DNA of 64,000 nt from Todiramphus chloris collaris (lineage: Eukaryota; Chordata; Aves; Coraciiformes; Alcedinidae): NCBI GenBank assembly GCA_025345505.1, contig JANVCC010000153.1, positions 1,701,379-1,765,378 on the forward strand, read 5' to 3'. Shown here one piece after another: positions 44,662-57,132 of this stretch. Numbering within the stretch: position 1 is the stretch's first letter; the number at the start of each line of letters is the position of its first letter. The notes beneath the pieces were generated by a model that did no database searches, was not told the origin of the DNA, and saw only the letters and a list, made by a program, of their open reading frames with translations. The position numbers and the translations under genes were made by a program.

Positions 44662-47600
44662 TGAAATTAATCCTCTGCAATTTAATCTGTCGTTGTCCAG
44701 GGCTCAAGACAGCCTTAAGCAGAAGGCTGTGGAGAGGAAGAACATTGTGTTATGAAAGAGGAGGGTGGGAAAGCCTGAGATGCCACACTGCTGAAGCCAC
44801 CTTGCACTGTAACTTGATTTTGGAGGGCTCTGGACTGGAAATCATAGGTCTTGGCATGGGGAGGTGTGTCTAAGCTGGTATTCTTCCTGGGAAGAATAAG
44901 GTTCTGCAGAGATCCTGGGAGGGGTGTGTGGTAGAACGGCTCCTTAGCCTTGCTCTGCTTATTCTTCCCCACCTCTGTAAAGGAGCCTGCTCTTAGGACT
45001 GAGGACCACATTGGCATGTGCCCTTTGGAAAGCAGTGTAATTCAGACCTTTGTCCAAGCCACACATCAAAATTTTATTTTGTTGTTAAGATCCATTCAAC
45101 AGGTAGAATTTGGAGTTAACATCCTGCTCTCAACCATAGGAGCTACAGGTCTGAGGTCAGTATTTTTCCTTAAAGTCCATGGCTATCAAGTAGGTGCGTT
45201 CAGTGTGTTTTTGTTTCCTTCCTGTAAAATTGAGAAATTATGTATTTATCTGAGGAGATGGTCAGCTGAGCCTTGCAGGAAGTCAAAAAACTTCACAGGC
45301 CAGGAAGCAGGAAGGAGAGATGGCTGTAGAATAAAAATTCTGCTTCATGATCAATCTCAGAAATTGGTCACTGACTCCTGTTTTCACACCCAATCTGTTT
45401 TCCCACACACCAACCTACAGCTAACTTCTTGGGAAGCTTTTCCAGGCTCTGATGGGAAACTTTATCCTGAACTGCATGACTCTTAAGCAGTTATCAGCCT
45501 GGAAACCAAAGAGTTTTTCTGCAATGAAATGACATTTTTTTCTATTAAAAACAGATAATCAAGCAGCCCTTTGAAACCAAGAGGTGTCCCACCAGAAAAT
45601 TCCTGAACAGCCCTGAGTGTCAGACAGGAGAAAGCATTTACAGGGTAGTCAAGCAAGGTTGTCATGTTCAACTAAGTAGTTTCGATTCTGCCAGGTTAGA
45701 AAGTTTTTAAAGGGAAAATCTTCAATAAATTATAATATCTCCAAAGCATAATGATAACCAGAGCAGGACTGAACTATTATTTCATGCATAACTTCATAAA
45801 ATAAGAACCGTCCTCCTCTGGACTACATAGCCCTTGGATCTGTTTGGTTATCTGAATTCCTATAATAGTCTCAGAAAGACAGGTCTACATGATCCACTTC
45901 TTTCCAAGTATGTCCAGTAAAGTGTGAGAATGAGTAATAGTAGGTATTTGGAAAGACCTTAAACTGCTATTTCAGGCTTTTAACTTCTTTCTTTTCTAGG
46001 TTACAGTATTTTAACATGGGGAATATTCCCTGAGGTTATAAACAGTAACCTCAGCACTGATTTCTAGAGCTGAGTGATAGATAAACCAGTAGATAGATAG
46101 ATAAAGCAATACACTTAAAAGCACCTGAGATATCAGCACCATGTCCTACAGACCCCCATCTATCGCTGCCATGGATTTTAGCAGAATATTTACATCCATT
46201 TCTCCATGAGAAACGGTCTACAGTCAAACTTAGTTCCACAAGTCCTGTCCCAGCAGGCTCTGGGACAGTTAGTTTTACAATAAAGTTGGACTGAGTGAGA
46301 ATATTTTAGAGGTTTGGGTTTAGTTGTTTTTGGGTTGGTTTTGCTTTTTTGGGGGGGTTTTGTTTATTTTTTAGTTTTTTTGTTTTGATTCTCACATTTC
46401 CACAATCCTCATCAAGAATATGCTGGAGGCTCCATGCTGGGTATGAACAATAAATTTGCATCCAGCTCAGCAACTTCAGTAAGCTGCAGTGATCTGGTAG
46501 GAGTGACAGCATTTCTCCTACCCAGCCATGGGAAGTGCCATAAAAAGTCAGGAGAGTTTGAAATGAAAATCCGTGATTGATGGTGCTCACGAGGGCCATA
46601 TACCCAGAATTACTCCAGCGTTCATAAACTTAGGACATTCCACTCAACAGCTCAGAGGAAAGGTGTCCCTTTGACACCTTGGCTGTCCTCCAGCTTAAAC
46701 TCCAGAAAGACCTCACACAGGGCCACAGAGAAGCCAAATGAACATGAAATAACCTGAGCCTGAGGCCATGGCATGTCAAGACCCAATGGAATGGTTATTA
46801 GTCTGGGAGCATTACTTGTTTCCATGAACGTGGTGTACAGCATATGTTTGTGAGGTTGACGCTATTCATAATGTGAAGTTATAGTCCTGTTTTGATGGCT
46901 TGGAGATCTTGAACCCTCTGTCTGCTCAAATGCCCTGGCAAGGGCACTAAACAAATCCTATTGGGGTTACTAATTGCGCTACTAGTAACTAAAAGGTTAC
47001 TGCTTATTTACAAAGAGCAGAAGTTTCCCCCACATACCTCATCTGTGTAGGTCCTGGATTTGATGCAAGTCCTGATGTGGGTTATTGACTGGTTTTCTCC
47101 TTGAGAATTCATGAGCTTATTTGATAGGGGCTACTAAAGACATGTGCAAGGAGTTTCAGCTGTGGTGGACCAAAGTGAGTTCTGAAAAGGCAGAAAACAG
47201 AACACATCATGTTTTGTATTGGCAGCAAATTTTGCAGTGTTTTCCTCTGTTTTTTAAGGGGATGTTTGTGAATCTGGAATTGATTCTCATAAAATTACAG
47301 CATGTAGGAATTATATGGGAGTGTAAATAAGATGAGAGGGTGCAGTGAATGTGTTAGGGTGTTACCAGCACCAGAAGATGGTAGGGAAGGATGACTTTGT
47401 GCAGCGTATCCTGGTGATGATGGATACACCTCATTGTGAGTGATTTTTATGGATGAAATATTTGTATTTGAAGAAAAAGAATATGGAAAAAGCCTGAATG
47501 GAAATAGGGAAAAAAGGGGCAAAATGAAATGTCCAAGAATATGAGCAGAAATGGGTCATCAGGCACAGCTTGCATCAAGGGCTTCTGCTTCTGCATTCTC

Positions 47601-48073
47601 CAGACCAGCTCCGAACTCCATGTACCTCTGCTATTGCTGCAGTTCCCAAGTGCAGATGAGTTCTTCAGCACACAGAGCACAAAGCAACAGAATGAAGTAA
47701 TTTACAGCGTTCTCTGGTCACTTTACATGGAACTTACCACAGGCCTAATGGATAATGGAAAGAGTGAGGTGAAACGTTTGCTTTCATCCTGATTGGTCCC
47801 ACATTTCCCACAAAACATGGAACTTTAGAACCGACTCTGTAGCACCAGCCTTAAATTTAGTCTTTGCCTCTTTTTTGGATTTGTCATTTTTTGTCCCTTC
47901 ATTATATTTTTTTCTCCAGCACACTGAACAATGAGAAAGGATCACCTTTAGGGTGTTTTGCACAGCTTCAGAGGTTTGGGCCTTGGATAAATTGGCTTGA
48001 TCACACATGAAGTGTCAGTGAGCCAGGGACCCAGATGAGCTGGATCTGGCCACCAGTACAGAGGGAGACCTTA

Positions 48074-48212
48074 TTGTGGCCTTTAAGTACTTAAAGGTGG
48101 CCTTCAAGAAAGATGAGGATAATCTTTTTAGCAGGTCCTGTTGTGACAGGATAAGGGGTGATGGTTTTAAGCTGAAAGAGAGGGGTTTAGACTGGAGAGA
48201 AGAAATTATTGG
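48074..48212 (+). mobile_element. CR1 LINE fragment lacking the 3' end
   Basis: GTGGCCTTTAAGTACTTAAA, then AGCAGGTCCTGTTGTGACAG, GGGGTGATGGTTTTAAGCTG and TTTAGACTGGAGAGAAGAAA match the same CR1 region as the copies at 30.7 and 54.5 kb. The match stops at AAATTATTGGAG without the 3' UTR tail, so the copy has lost both ends. That is unusual because CR1 insertions keep their 3' end. Confidence 0.85.
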
Positions 48213-48767
48213 AGTCCAGCATCTGAATACATCCTGTTATTTCTTTGGGTTGTAACTGCTCAGAAAATAAAGGTCAGCATTTGCCATTATCCTATCTGTA
48301 CAGCTTCTGAGAAAGGGTCTCAATATTGACCATCCTACCCCTACCACCTAAGAAGTTGGATCCACTTGTCTAATGGAAAATATAACGTAAAGTACCCATC
48401 TTTTATTTCTTCTAGATGGACAGTTTGAGAGCAGCCTACTTTGGCTGTGGTGGTCAAAGGCTCTAGTGTGCTAGTGGTGACTGACGTGAAATGAGTTTGT
48501 GGTCTTGGCCCATTTCTTGGTACACTCATGGGTTACGTCATCTTTAGCAGCCAGCATTCATTGTCATGATATTCCGCAGAGAAGCCAAACCTTCCTCTGT
48601 GTAGGGGGTTGATTAATGGTCTTTGCAAAGGAAGATGCAGTGGTTGGGAAATGGGAAGAGGTACATTGCTCTGACCCTGATTAAGTGTGGGTTTGTGGAT
48701 AAAGCCATCTTAATTTCTCAACCTCTAGGAAAACCAAAGGAAACCAAATAAAACAAAGCAAAGAGAG

Positions 48768-49160
48768 TCATAGAATTATTTAAGTTGGAAAAGACCTTTA
48801 GGATCATCAAGTCCAATTGTTAACCCATCACTGCCAAGTCCATCACTAAACCAGGTCCCTCAGCTCTACATCTCTGCAGCTTTGCAGTACCTCCAGGGAT
48901 GGGGACTCCACCACTGCCCTGGGCAGCCTGGGACAGGCCTGGACAACCCTCAAGGAGAAAAAATTGTTCCTCCGCTCCAATCTAATTCTCCCTTGGGGCA
49001 GCTTGAGGTCTCCCCTGAGCCTCCTTCTTTGCAGACTGAACAATCCCAACTCCCTCAGCTGCTCCTCACTAGACTTGTGCTCTAGATCCTTCCTCAGCTT
49101 CGTTGCCCTTTTCTGGACACACTCCAGCCCTTCAGTGTTCTGGGTGTGAGGGGACTGAAA
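48768..49160 (-). mobile_element. CR1 LINE, 5'-truncated, reverse
   Basis: It starts TCATAGAATT, then GGAAAAGACCTTTAGGATCATC, CACTAAACCAGGTCCCTCAG, GGGGACTCCACCACTGCCCT, CTCCGCTCCAATCTAATTCT and CTTCGTTGCCCTTTTCTGGAC. Compared with the copy at 32.2 kb it passes directly from GGCAGCTTGAGG to TCTCCCCTGAGCCTCC. It therefore lacks the roughly 90-base segment that normally carries the CTTGTTCCCTGGGAGAAGAG part: an internal deletion or a deleted subfamily. Confidence 0.92.
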
Positions 49161-50559
49161 TAAATAGTGGTACTGGGAGGATTAATTGGAGAGCTACCTA
49201 TCTGGGCATCATGATGAGAGACGGACAACAGCTCCTGTTTCTTTCCTTGACTCTTCTGTTGACCTTACACCATAATGATGGAGTGGCGGGGTAGAGGTGG
49301 AAAACATAGATGTTTGAAGCTGATTTTGGTTCTCAGCCAAGCTGTCATCCTTGTTCTTTAATATTGCCCTTGACTTTAAAGGTCTTTCCTGTGTTAACCT
49401 GAGAAGTTTTAATGGTGTGGCAGCTGGCAAAAAGTCCTTTAGCACTTCAGTGGTATATATCTCATGGTGGCAAACACATCTAGCAAGTTGGCCAAGGGCA
49501 CTAAAATGCCACAAATTTAGCTGTCTCCCATCCCATAATTTCAGATTTCAGAAATTACTGTTCTGCTGTTTAGTTTGCTCCACTGGGTGATAAGAGCTTC
49601 CAGACAGTGATTTCCAGTTGAAGAGGAGGAGACAGTTTGACTAGGAAGATGAAAGTCAAACCCAGCACTCAGTTCAAAATAAAATCACATCTATTTTGAG
49701 AATTTGTTTTTTAGCTTTAATTAAGGAATTCTTTGGATTGTCAAACAGCCCTCTGGCTTTGTAGCAAGTATAGGAGGGTATTGAGTCAGGAGTTGGAGAC
49801 TTGACCTCCTCCTCCATGGCTTGGTGGTGAGATGGGGATTCTTTCAGAGAGAAGTCATCTACACATCCCAGGGGAGCTGGTTTTATGGGCTGGCTCTGAC
49901 CACCAGAAGTTGACTGGAGGGAGAAGAGTTTCTGGGATGGTGTCAGGTTGACAAGCCGGTTGTGACTTGCATGGGGAGAGGAAAGTGATTTGTCAGAGCT
50001 TTAGTAGAAGGGATAGTTGATAGGGACCCTTTGTGCGGTGAAATACCAGCTGGGCTTTGCCTCAGAGGGGGAGGTATTCCACTTGGGAGGGAACCCAACG
50101 GCATTAGTCATGTCGTATGACAGTATACACAAATCATCTGCTTCTGGTATGAATGGTCCTGCAACCCTTGACGGCAAGTCGCTGCCGTATTTGGAAACAG
50201 TCTTACTCATGCCTCAGGGATGCAAATGATACAACTCCTGGCTCTGCCATCACCCCGTATCCTTACGCTGCACAGGGCCAGAGGCCAGGGCTGGGCCATG
50301 CCACTGCCATACAGGGACGGTCTCAGTGGCAAGCAGCACAGAGAGGGGTGTGAGGGTATGATGAGAGGGCAATAACATGTGGCAGCAGAGCCGGTGGAGA
50401 GAGGCTGAAGCTCCACGGCGGTGCTGCTGTGCCTGTGCCAGCTGTGGCTGGGGTGGATGCATGGGGCAGCCAGCTGTTGCTCTGCTTGGGAACGCACCCT
50501 CCTTTCCCTCCAGATGTTCCTGCTCACCGGCACGGACAAACCCAGCCCTCACCCTCTAA

Positions 50560-50880
50560 ATGGATCAATATTCCCTGACACTAATATTCAGTTCCCAGGG
50601 CCTCTTTGCCAGGGTGGCAATTGGGAAATTATCTGGGTGGATGTTATGTTTAATAATTAAGATATATGCGTATAATAATATGATCGGGTCTCAAATAATG
50701 AGCTCAGATTTTTTCCCCCTTATTCTTGCTTTCCAGGGAATGCTGGCAGGTTTGGCTCCGTGCATCATACCACAAAAATCTCGCTCCTCCAGAAGAGGGC
50801 TGATACACGAAAGAGCTTTCGACCAGTCTGATGTATCACACATGCTTTATATATACCAGCTTGGATTTCTTTAGTCCAGA
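50560..50880. promoter_or_regulatory. Candidate conserved regulatory block
   Basis: It contains GGATCAATATTCCC, CACTAATATTCAG, GGGAAATTATCTGG, GTTTAATAATTAAGATAT (near 50648-50665), TCAAATAATGAGC and GGATCAAAGAC. A CTTTCCAG|GGAATGC near 50733 imitates a splice acceptor, but the frame after it (LAGLAPCIIPQK...) matches no Wnt exon or other family I know. AT-rich core motifs mixed with CpG words (CCGTGC, CTCGCTCC, TTTCGACC) suggest constraint. Inference only. Confidence 0.35.
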
Positions 50881-52519
50881 CAAAAGGATCAAAGACATAG
50901 GGAGGGCCAGGGGTTTGGGGGAGCTTTAATTCTTGCAGACATGGAGAGCAGGGCAGTGAAGCATGGCTAGAAGGGCTCAGAGAAGTGGTATTTATGAGCT
51001 GTGCTTAGAAACTGCCTCTGAAGTTTGTTGAGCAGCTGTTGTCACTTTTGGCTGACATTTGTACAACTGAAGCACAATCAGCACAGGCGGGAGCAGGAAA
51101 TGCAAATTGTGGATAAGGGTTTTGTGGATGCAGGACCAGGAAATACGTGTTGTGTGGTCCAGGTTGCCTTTTTATACATTTATGTCATTATCTACATGAA
51201 GCTTAGGAAGGTATTAATCCCGAGGCTGAAATGCTGCTGGGGAGGGGCGTAAATTTAAATGTCTTCAGCTGAAGTGGTCTTCAAAAGGCCACTATTATAG
51301 GCTCTGGCAGAACTGCACACCTTTCAACAGGTAAAAATCTGAGATCCTGCCATTCTTCTCCAGCTCTGAGGGCATCCTAAAGTCACACTCTCAACCTGGA
51401 GAAGTTACCTGTGAAGGAATACCACTGGGCTGTGTTTACCAGCAGTAGAAAGGATGTTGGTAGGAGGAGCTACTCAATAGTAGTCACTTAGAATTTATTG
51501 CATGTTCCAAATATTTGAGGCTTTTTTTTTTTTTCCAAACATGATTTACAAGGTTTCCTATGCTTATTAAATGCTTGTTAAGAAACTGCATAGTGCCGTG
51601 TCTTTGAGTTTTGACTAGGAATCATTAACACCCACTCAGTAGAGTTTCACATCCCCAGCCTTGAATTTTAGGCCAGATTTAATATGTTCAGGAGAGTCTA
51701 GGAAAGAACAGACCTGCAGCTTCCTAAGCTTGTAGTAAATGGATGCTATGCCAGTGACACACATGCCTGTCTCCATTAACTGTCCTCCAGGGAAGAAAAT
51801 CTTCTGCCTGGCCTCTCAGAAAACAAAAAAATCAGCTTTGATGGTGAGGTGTGATGCTCGGATGAAAGATGTAGAAATGGAGGGTTGCCCCCCAAGCTAG
51901 CAATGATGTGATGATGTCAGAAGGGTTTGGAAGAGGACATTTTATTTCCTTTCAATGCATTTGGTTAATAGCATCCATCCTACCCACAAAGGGGTCATCA
52001 GGCAGATAGGCTGGAGTCAATACCTTTGTATAGCTAAGGGCTACGTTGTGTGGATGGGTAACTCAACCCCATGTTAGCTCTGGCCTTTCTGGAATGCTTT
52101 TTCCCTGGTTGCTAGTGGCACACCCACCTCCAAAACTGCCAGTAAATAAATAGTAATGGGCACGTTTGAAGGTAGAAAGCCTCAGCTGGGTCATGACCAG
52201 GCTTCAGGGGGACCTTTTACACCATATGCTGAACAATACTGAAGGACGCCCTGTAGAAGGTCACAGGGCTGCTATAAGAGATGTATTGTGGCCTTTGGAC
52301 TCGGGACCTATTCACTCCTTGGCCCTGAGCGCAATAGTGTCTTTCCATGTCAAATGGCCACGTTCCCCCTTGCTGGGCCACCCTTGATCTAGACAGGATA
52401 AGAAATAACAGCATGTGTCTGGAAAAATCCTACAGATCTCTTGACCTTTGGGCTGTAGGAACAGCTGCTGACTTCTGCTGTAGAACTGCCTTCTCCTCCT
52501 CCATCCCCTCACACAACAG

Positions 52520-52553
52520 CTATATATACACACACACATATATATGCATATAT
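52520..52553 (+). repeat. (TA/CA)n microsatellite
   Basis: TATATATACACACACACATA continues as TATATGCATATAT. It is a compound dinucleotide repeat. Confidence 0.9.
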
Positions 52554-54509
52554 TTTTCACATGTACCAGTTTTTACTGGGGACATGAGGCTCGCTGGAGC
52601 CCAAATGAGATTTGCCAAGTCCAAGAAGACAGAGTTGTGTTAGGGATGTGGAAAGAGGGGTGGGAGGTCCTGCTCCACCTCATCCCGATCAACCCAACAC
52701 AGGTTTTACTGTTCCTTGATGACATATATTTTCATTGCAGGAATATCTGGAGAGCAGGGCGCACATTTTTGTTCACTCTGCCACTGCCTGGGTTGGCAGG
52801 AGGTGTTGCTAAGCAATCATTGTGAGTGTTTGTATACACTGGGCACCAGGTTACCCTGAAAATCTGGGGAAGACCTGCCCTGGAGGTGATGTTCTCACTA
52901 CCACGAGGTGACTCCCTGAGCAGTTTTCAATGAGTGTGGAAAAATCGGCATTTTTTGCAAATATTGATCTTATTTAAAAAAAAAAAAAGGCCTAAAATTT
53001 TTGTAGTTCTTATAGCCTATGGTATAGTGGAAAGCTGATGTGGTATCAGCAGGAATAGTGGCAACCCTACTGGGAGTAAAAGAGGGAAGACACTACTCTA
53101 TTGAGCGCTACGACCTCATCACACAAATTCACTTACAAAATCATCCAGGGACAGGGAGTGTTCATGGAGTAACTTTATCCCCGCCATTTCTTTGGAAATC
53201 GGGAGTGGATGCAAACACAGCACCCCTCTTGGGTGCTTTTGGGATGGAAGAAACCAAGCACACCCCTCTCCTCCAAATCGGACTCAACTGTTGCTTTGCA
53301 GGGGTGTTCTCACCAGATCATGAATATCATAATACCTCTGCCTTTAGAAGCTTACTGAGGTCTGAACTGGGAGGTGGGAAGGGATTCTTAAAACAGAGGC
53401 TCCTGGACACAAGACAGGACTGAGTGTGAGAGCAGTTCAAGGGAAGTCTTAACCAGCGGGAGGCCAGAACAACAGTCCTGGTGCTGTATCCTGATCTTGC
53501 TTCAGTGGATTTACAGCTGGTTCCTTTCCTGGAATGAAAAGATTAGAATCGCTGGAGCTGCGTGTGCGTCTTCCAGCGAGGAGAACTAGGTATGCAGCAG
53601 CTGTAAAAATAAAGAGCCCTCTCAGGCTATCGTAGTAAAAAGGTTTGGAAACTGTTGAAAGTGGGGTGGGGTGGGAAAATCCTCAAATTTCCTACTTTTT
53701 TTTTTTTTAATATATATATATTCTGAATTTCAGCATGTCAGTTTTGAACTTGGTTTGAAAGAAAAGAAAGAAATTTACATTAAACTGAGGGGGAACCTTA
53801 AGATAAAAGAGAGGTTTCAAAACATCCTTGAAAACTCTAAAGAATTCTGTTCGGTTTTGTCACGTTTGTCCTGTTGCCACCTTTCCCAACTGCACTGCTG
53901 ATGTTGGAGAGCCTGACTGCCAGAAATCAAGGCTACAAAACCTGGTGAGAGGCATTTCAAAGACACTTGACAAGATCAGACTGTGTGCTCAGTTAAGTGG
54001 TTAGTTCAATTTATATTCATGCTTTGTGCCTTCAGCTGAAGACCTCTAGGTATCAAGAAGGGAGCATGTGAGTGAGTACCTGGAGGTGACCAGAGATTTA
54101 CCTGTGACACTGAACTTGTGATTTCCACTGAAGTATCAGTTACTGAAGGAAACAGAGCAGAAGACAAGACAAGTAATGAAAATACTGGCTTAACTGAGTC
54201 TAGCAAAAGTTTTTAGTAAGAACTGGAAAAGTGAATTTCCTCTGTTTCTTCTGATAAACTTCATGTAAAATGGATTCTACAGAACAGAAAGAGGTTGTTC
54301 TGCTATTCAATGCATGGTGCTGCAAAACTGATTTGCTTCACTAACCCAGAGATCTCATGAAAGATGAAATTTAACACAATACTTGAGAGAAATTAGATTG
54401 GGAAAACTCTCTTTTGCTCTCTCTTTTTTCTGACTTCACCTGGAGTGTGGGACCTGTTCAGAGGAGCTTTCATCTAACAGTGATGGCAATGGTGAGAGGT
54501 GGGACTGGG

Positions 54510-54899
54510 AGCTTTGGGGGTTGTGCAGCCTGAAGAAGAGAATGCTCCAGGGAGACCACCTTGTGGCCTTGCAGGACTTGAAAGGGCCTGTCAGAAAGAT
54601 GGGGATGACAGACTTTTAAGCAGTGCCTGTTGGGACAGGGAAAGGGGTGATGGGTTTAAACAAAAAGAAGGAGATTTAGACTAAACTACAAAGAAACTTT
54701 TGACAGTGAGGGTGATGAGACCCTGGCTCAGGTTTTGCAGAATGGTGATCAATGCCCTATCCCTGGCAACATTGCAGGTGAGGTTGGATGGGGCTCTGAG
54801 CAACATGCTCTGGTTGCAGATGTCCCTGCTCAGTGCAGGGGGGCTGGACTAGATGACCTTGAAAAGTCCCTCCCAACTCAAAACATTCTATGATTCTAT
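54510..54899 (+). mobile_element. CR1 LINE, 5'-truncated copy with intact 3' end
   Basis: About 390 bp: GGGGTTGTGCAGCCTGAAGA, GGGACAGGGAAAGGGGTGAT, GGAGATTTAGACTAAACTAC, GACCCTGGCTCAGG, GGGGGGCTGGACTAGATGAC, then CCTCCCAACTCAAAACATTC and the terminal pair ATTCTATGATTCTAT. The complete 3' end makes this the best preserved tail in the window. Confidence 0.95.
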
Positions 54900-57084
54900 T
54901 CTGTGAGACCCCCCTTTTTTTTTTCCCCTCCTACATGGTTCTGGACATCTGGTAACCCACCACGACCACAGACTTCCCTCCTAGCCCTGAACTGTCTGCA
55001 TATACCCTCTTCTGGCAATGTCATGGGCAGGAGAAGGAGAAGAATTATCTGGGGAGGTTGACATCCCATAGTGGGGGTAGAGTTATCTCCAGGGAATGGG
55101 ATTGTGCCTCGATAGCACCACCAAGAAATGTAGGTTTGCTCATGGTAGCCACCCCACTGAGTCCTTTTGATGATGTCAGTCATTAGTAAGGTGATTTGTC
55201 TGGTTGAAGAAGTCTTGATGTTTCTGGCTGTGAAAGCCCCACACCTAAGTGCAAATGCTTAATTTCCAGCCTCTGAATTCTCTCATCCATTTCTGATACC
55301 AAAACCAGGCTGGAACTACAAGGAAAATAGACTGTACTGACTCTTTCCTAGAGACCATTTTATTACAGAAATACACCTCTTGCCTATCAATAAGTTAAAC
55401 CTGTTAATGTCTTTACTCACTGAACTGAAATTGTTTATTACAAACTCACTGGCTCAGTTATTCTGTCTAGTTTTGGGTCCCTTGATCTTCACCTACCTCT
55501 TTGTCTACCTCTAGTCATGCCCCTCAGCTCATGTTGCCAATGGTCTGTCCTTCTAGAAAGATGCTCTTTGGTTCCAAGCCCTGCGAGGCTCTACACAGGC
55601 AGGAGGGCATCTCAGCATGTTCCACATTTGGTTCCTGTCATCTTTGTCTGTTTTTCTCCCAGATATTGAGGCTGCTACGTTGGCTCACACTACAGATCCA
55701 GAACCTGTTCTGACTTTCAAGAAGTGGCAAGTGCCATCTGCTACAGAAAAAAAGCACAAAACCCTTCTAATCATGAATTATGGAAAGCTGTCCTTGGGAA
55801 GTTTCTTCCTGACTTGTGTTAGAAAGAAATCAGTTTATTTTGTGAGTTTCTATGCCCACCCAAAAGTACATGTTAACATTCCATATTAATCTTCTTACAC
55901 AGTCATTATTGTTCAGCATATATTTTAAGTACAGAAAGACAACAGTAGGATTTGCAAAATTATTTGTTGTCTAAAAACTTCCCCCCCCCCCCCATACTAA
56001 CTTTTCACAGCCCCTCACAGAATTTGTTGAGCAACCTCTGAGATTAGAGACTGTTTTGGATCTGATCCTAAAAAACAAGCCAAGAATGATAAATAAAATA
56101 AAACATCTGGAGATCTTGCCACCAGAATATCATCAGATATCCACTGATTCTGAGGGAATGTATGAAAGGTAATAATCTGAAGTATTGGGCTTTTCATAAA
56201 ACATAACTCTCTGAAAGAATGTTGAATGAGACAAAAAAATAATGTTGATCTGAGCTGATTGTCTAGAAAATTTACTATGGAAAATCATGAGGTCAGTAAT
56301 GAATAGTTGGATTGCTTTAACAAGTGCCTGTGCCAATAAAATCTAAACATATATTTAAAAAACAAAGATAACAGAAGTCAATCTTGTTAAGAAGAGATGC
56401 AAGGAACAATGTGAAGCATAAACACCGTTGGAAGGGGGAAAAAAAAAAAAAGAGCAAGTAAGGTTCTAATTAGTGGGAGGGACTGAACAGATTACACAAA
56501 GAAGATAAAAGCAAGGAAACCTAATTAGAAACACAGCGATCTAGTATCAAACAATCCAAAGTATGTTATCTAGTACAAATGGGTTTTCAGCTTTCTGCAC
56601 AGGCAAGTAAAAAAGGTTAATGCCCTTGAGGTTAGGAGACAGGAAGCAGAGAGAAGAAGAAAATATTAGTCATTACTAAAATGCCCACTTCTCAAGCAGA
56701 GTAACAGGCACATGCAAGCCTTTCCCCATGGGGAAGGCTGATGGTGAGCGTGGACTGATGTTAAATGTTCAAGGAGTTCATCAAAACCCTGCTGTTTCTT
56801 CATGTCTTTCAAAGCTGGAAATAGAAACCTAAGCTCAGCCCTACCAGTGCTACCATATCATCTCTCTCTGGTGGCCCATGTAGAAAGAGTATGTCTCTGA
56901 ATGTGGCTGACCTGCTGAAGATACTAACTGTAGACCTTGTAGTGGGGTAGCAGGAAGCATCAGTGGGTCTTCTCATGCTGTAGCCAGAAAATGGTGTAGT
57001 CGGTGCTTCTTACAGGGTTAAAATGGTTGGAGAAAGACCTTATGTTCAATTAGGCACCATGTATATGAATAGACACCTCATCGT
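54900..57084. other. Intergenic, no gene seen
   Basis: Unique sequence with no recognisable exon. It includes a run of 13 Cs at 55981-55993. Confidence 0.6.
55981..55993 (+). repeat. Poly(C) run of 13
   Basis: An uninterrupted C13 (G13 on the other strand). Similar runs stand at 57381-57392 (C12) and 62735-62744 (C10). Confidence 0.95.
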
Positions 57085-57132
57085 GGTCTTTAAGGTTCCT
57101 TTTGGAAGTCAACTCTCTGTGATTCTGTAACT
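57085..57132 (+). mobile_element. CR1 LINE 3'-terminal scrap
   Basis: GTGGTCTTTAAGGTTCCTTT followed by TGGAAGTCAACTCTCTGTGATTCTGTAA resembles the last about 45 bases of CR1, with decayed octamers. Confidence 0.55.

Larger units (their letters stand above)
36840..48073. other. Intergenic, no gene seen; contains a CpG-dense island
   Basis: About 11 kb without a recognisable exon, RNA gene or named mobile element. It holds a poly(A) run at 37993-38015, a CpG-dense island at 40560-40860, a candidate conserved block at about 44020-44375, a TG microsatellite at 44641-44661 and a 178-codon open frame at 44950-45486 with no family resemblance. Several T-runs (38178-38200, 41040-41053, 41597-41618) are simple sequence. 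Confidence 0.55.
49161..54509. other. Intergenic, one candidate conserved block
   Basis: No gene or named repeat recognised, apart from a TA/CA microsatellite at 52520-52553. A 127-codon open frame at 53040-53423 has no resemblance to a known family. The block at about 50560-50880 is described separately. Confidence 0.55.

Noticed and set aside
50733-50874. Possible coding exon after a CTTTCCAG acceptor look-alike, considered as a neighbouring Wnt exon
   Set aside because: The translated product lacks the cysteine pattern and all motifs of WNT3A or any other Wnt, and there is no donor in frame.
53040-53423. 127-codon open frame on the + strand
   Set aside because: No recognisable domain, no splice or promoter context, and length within what chance allows in 64 kb.
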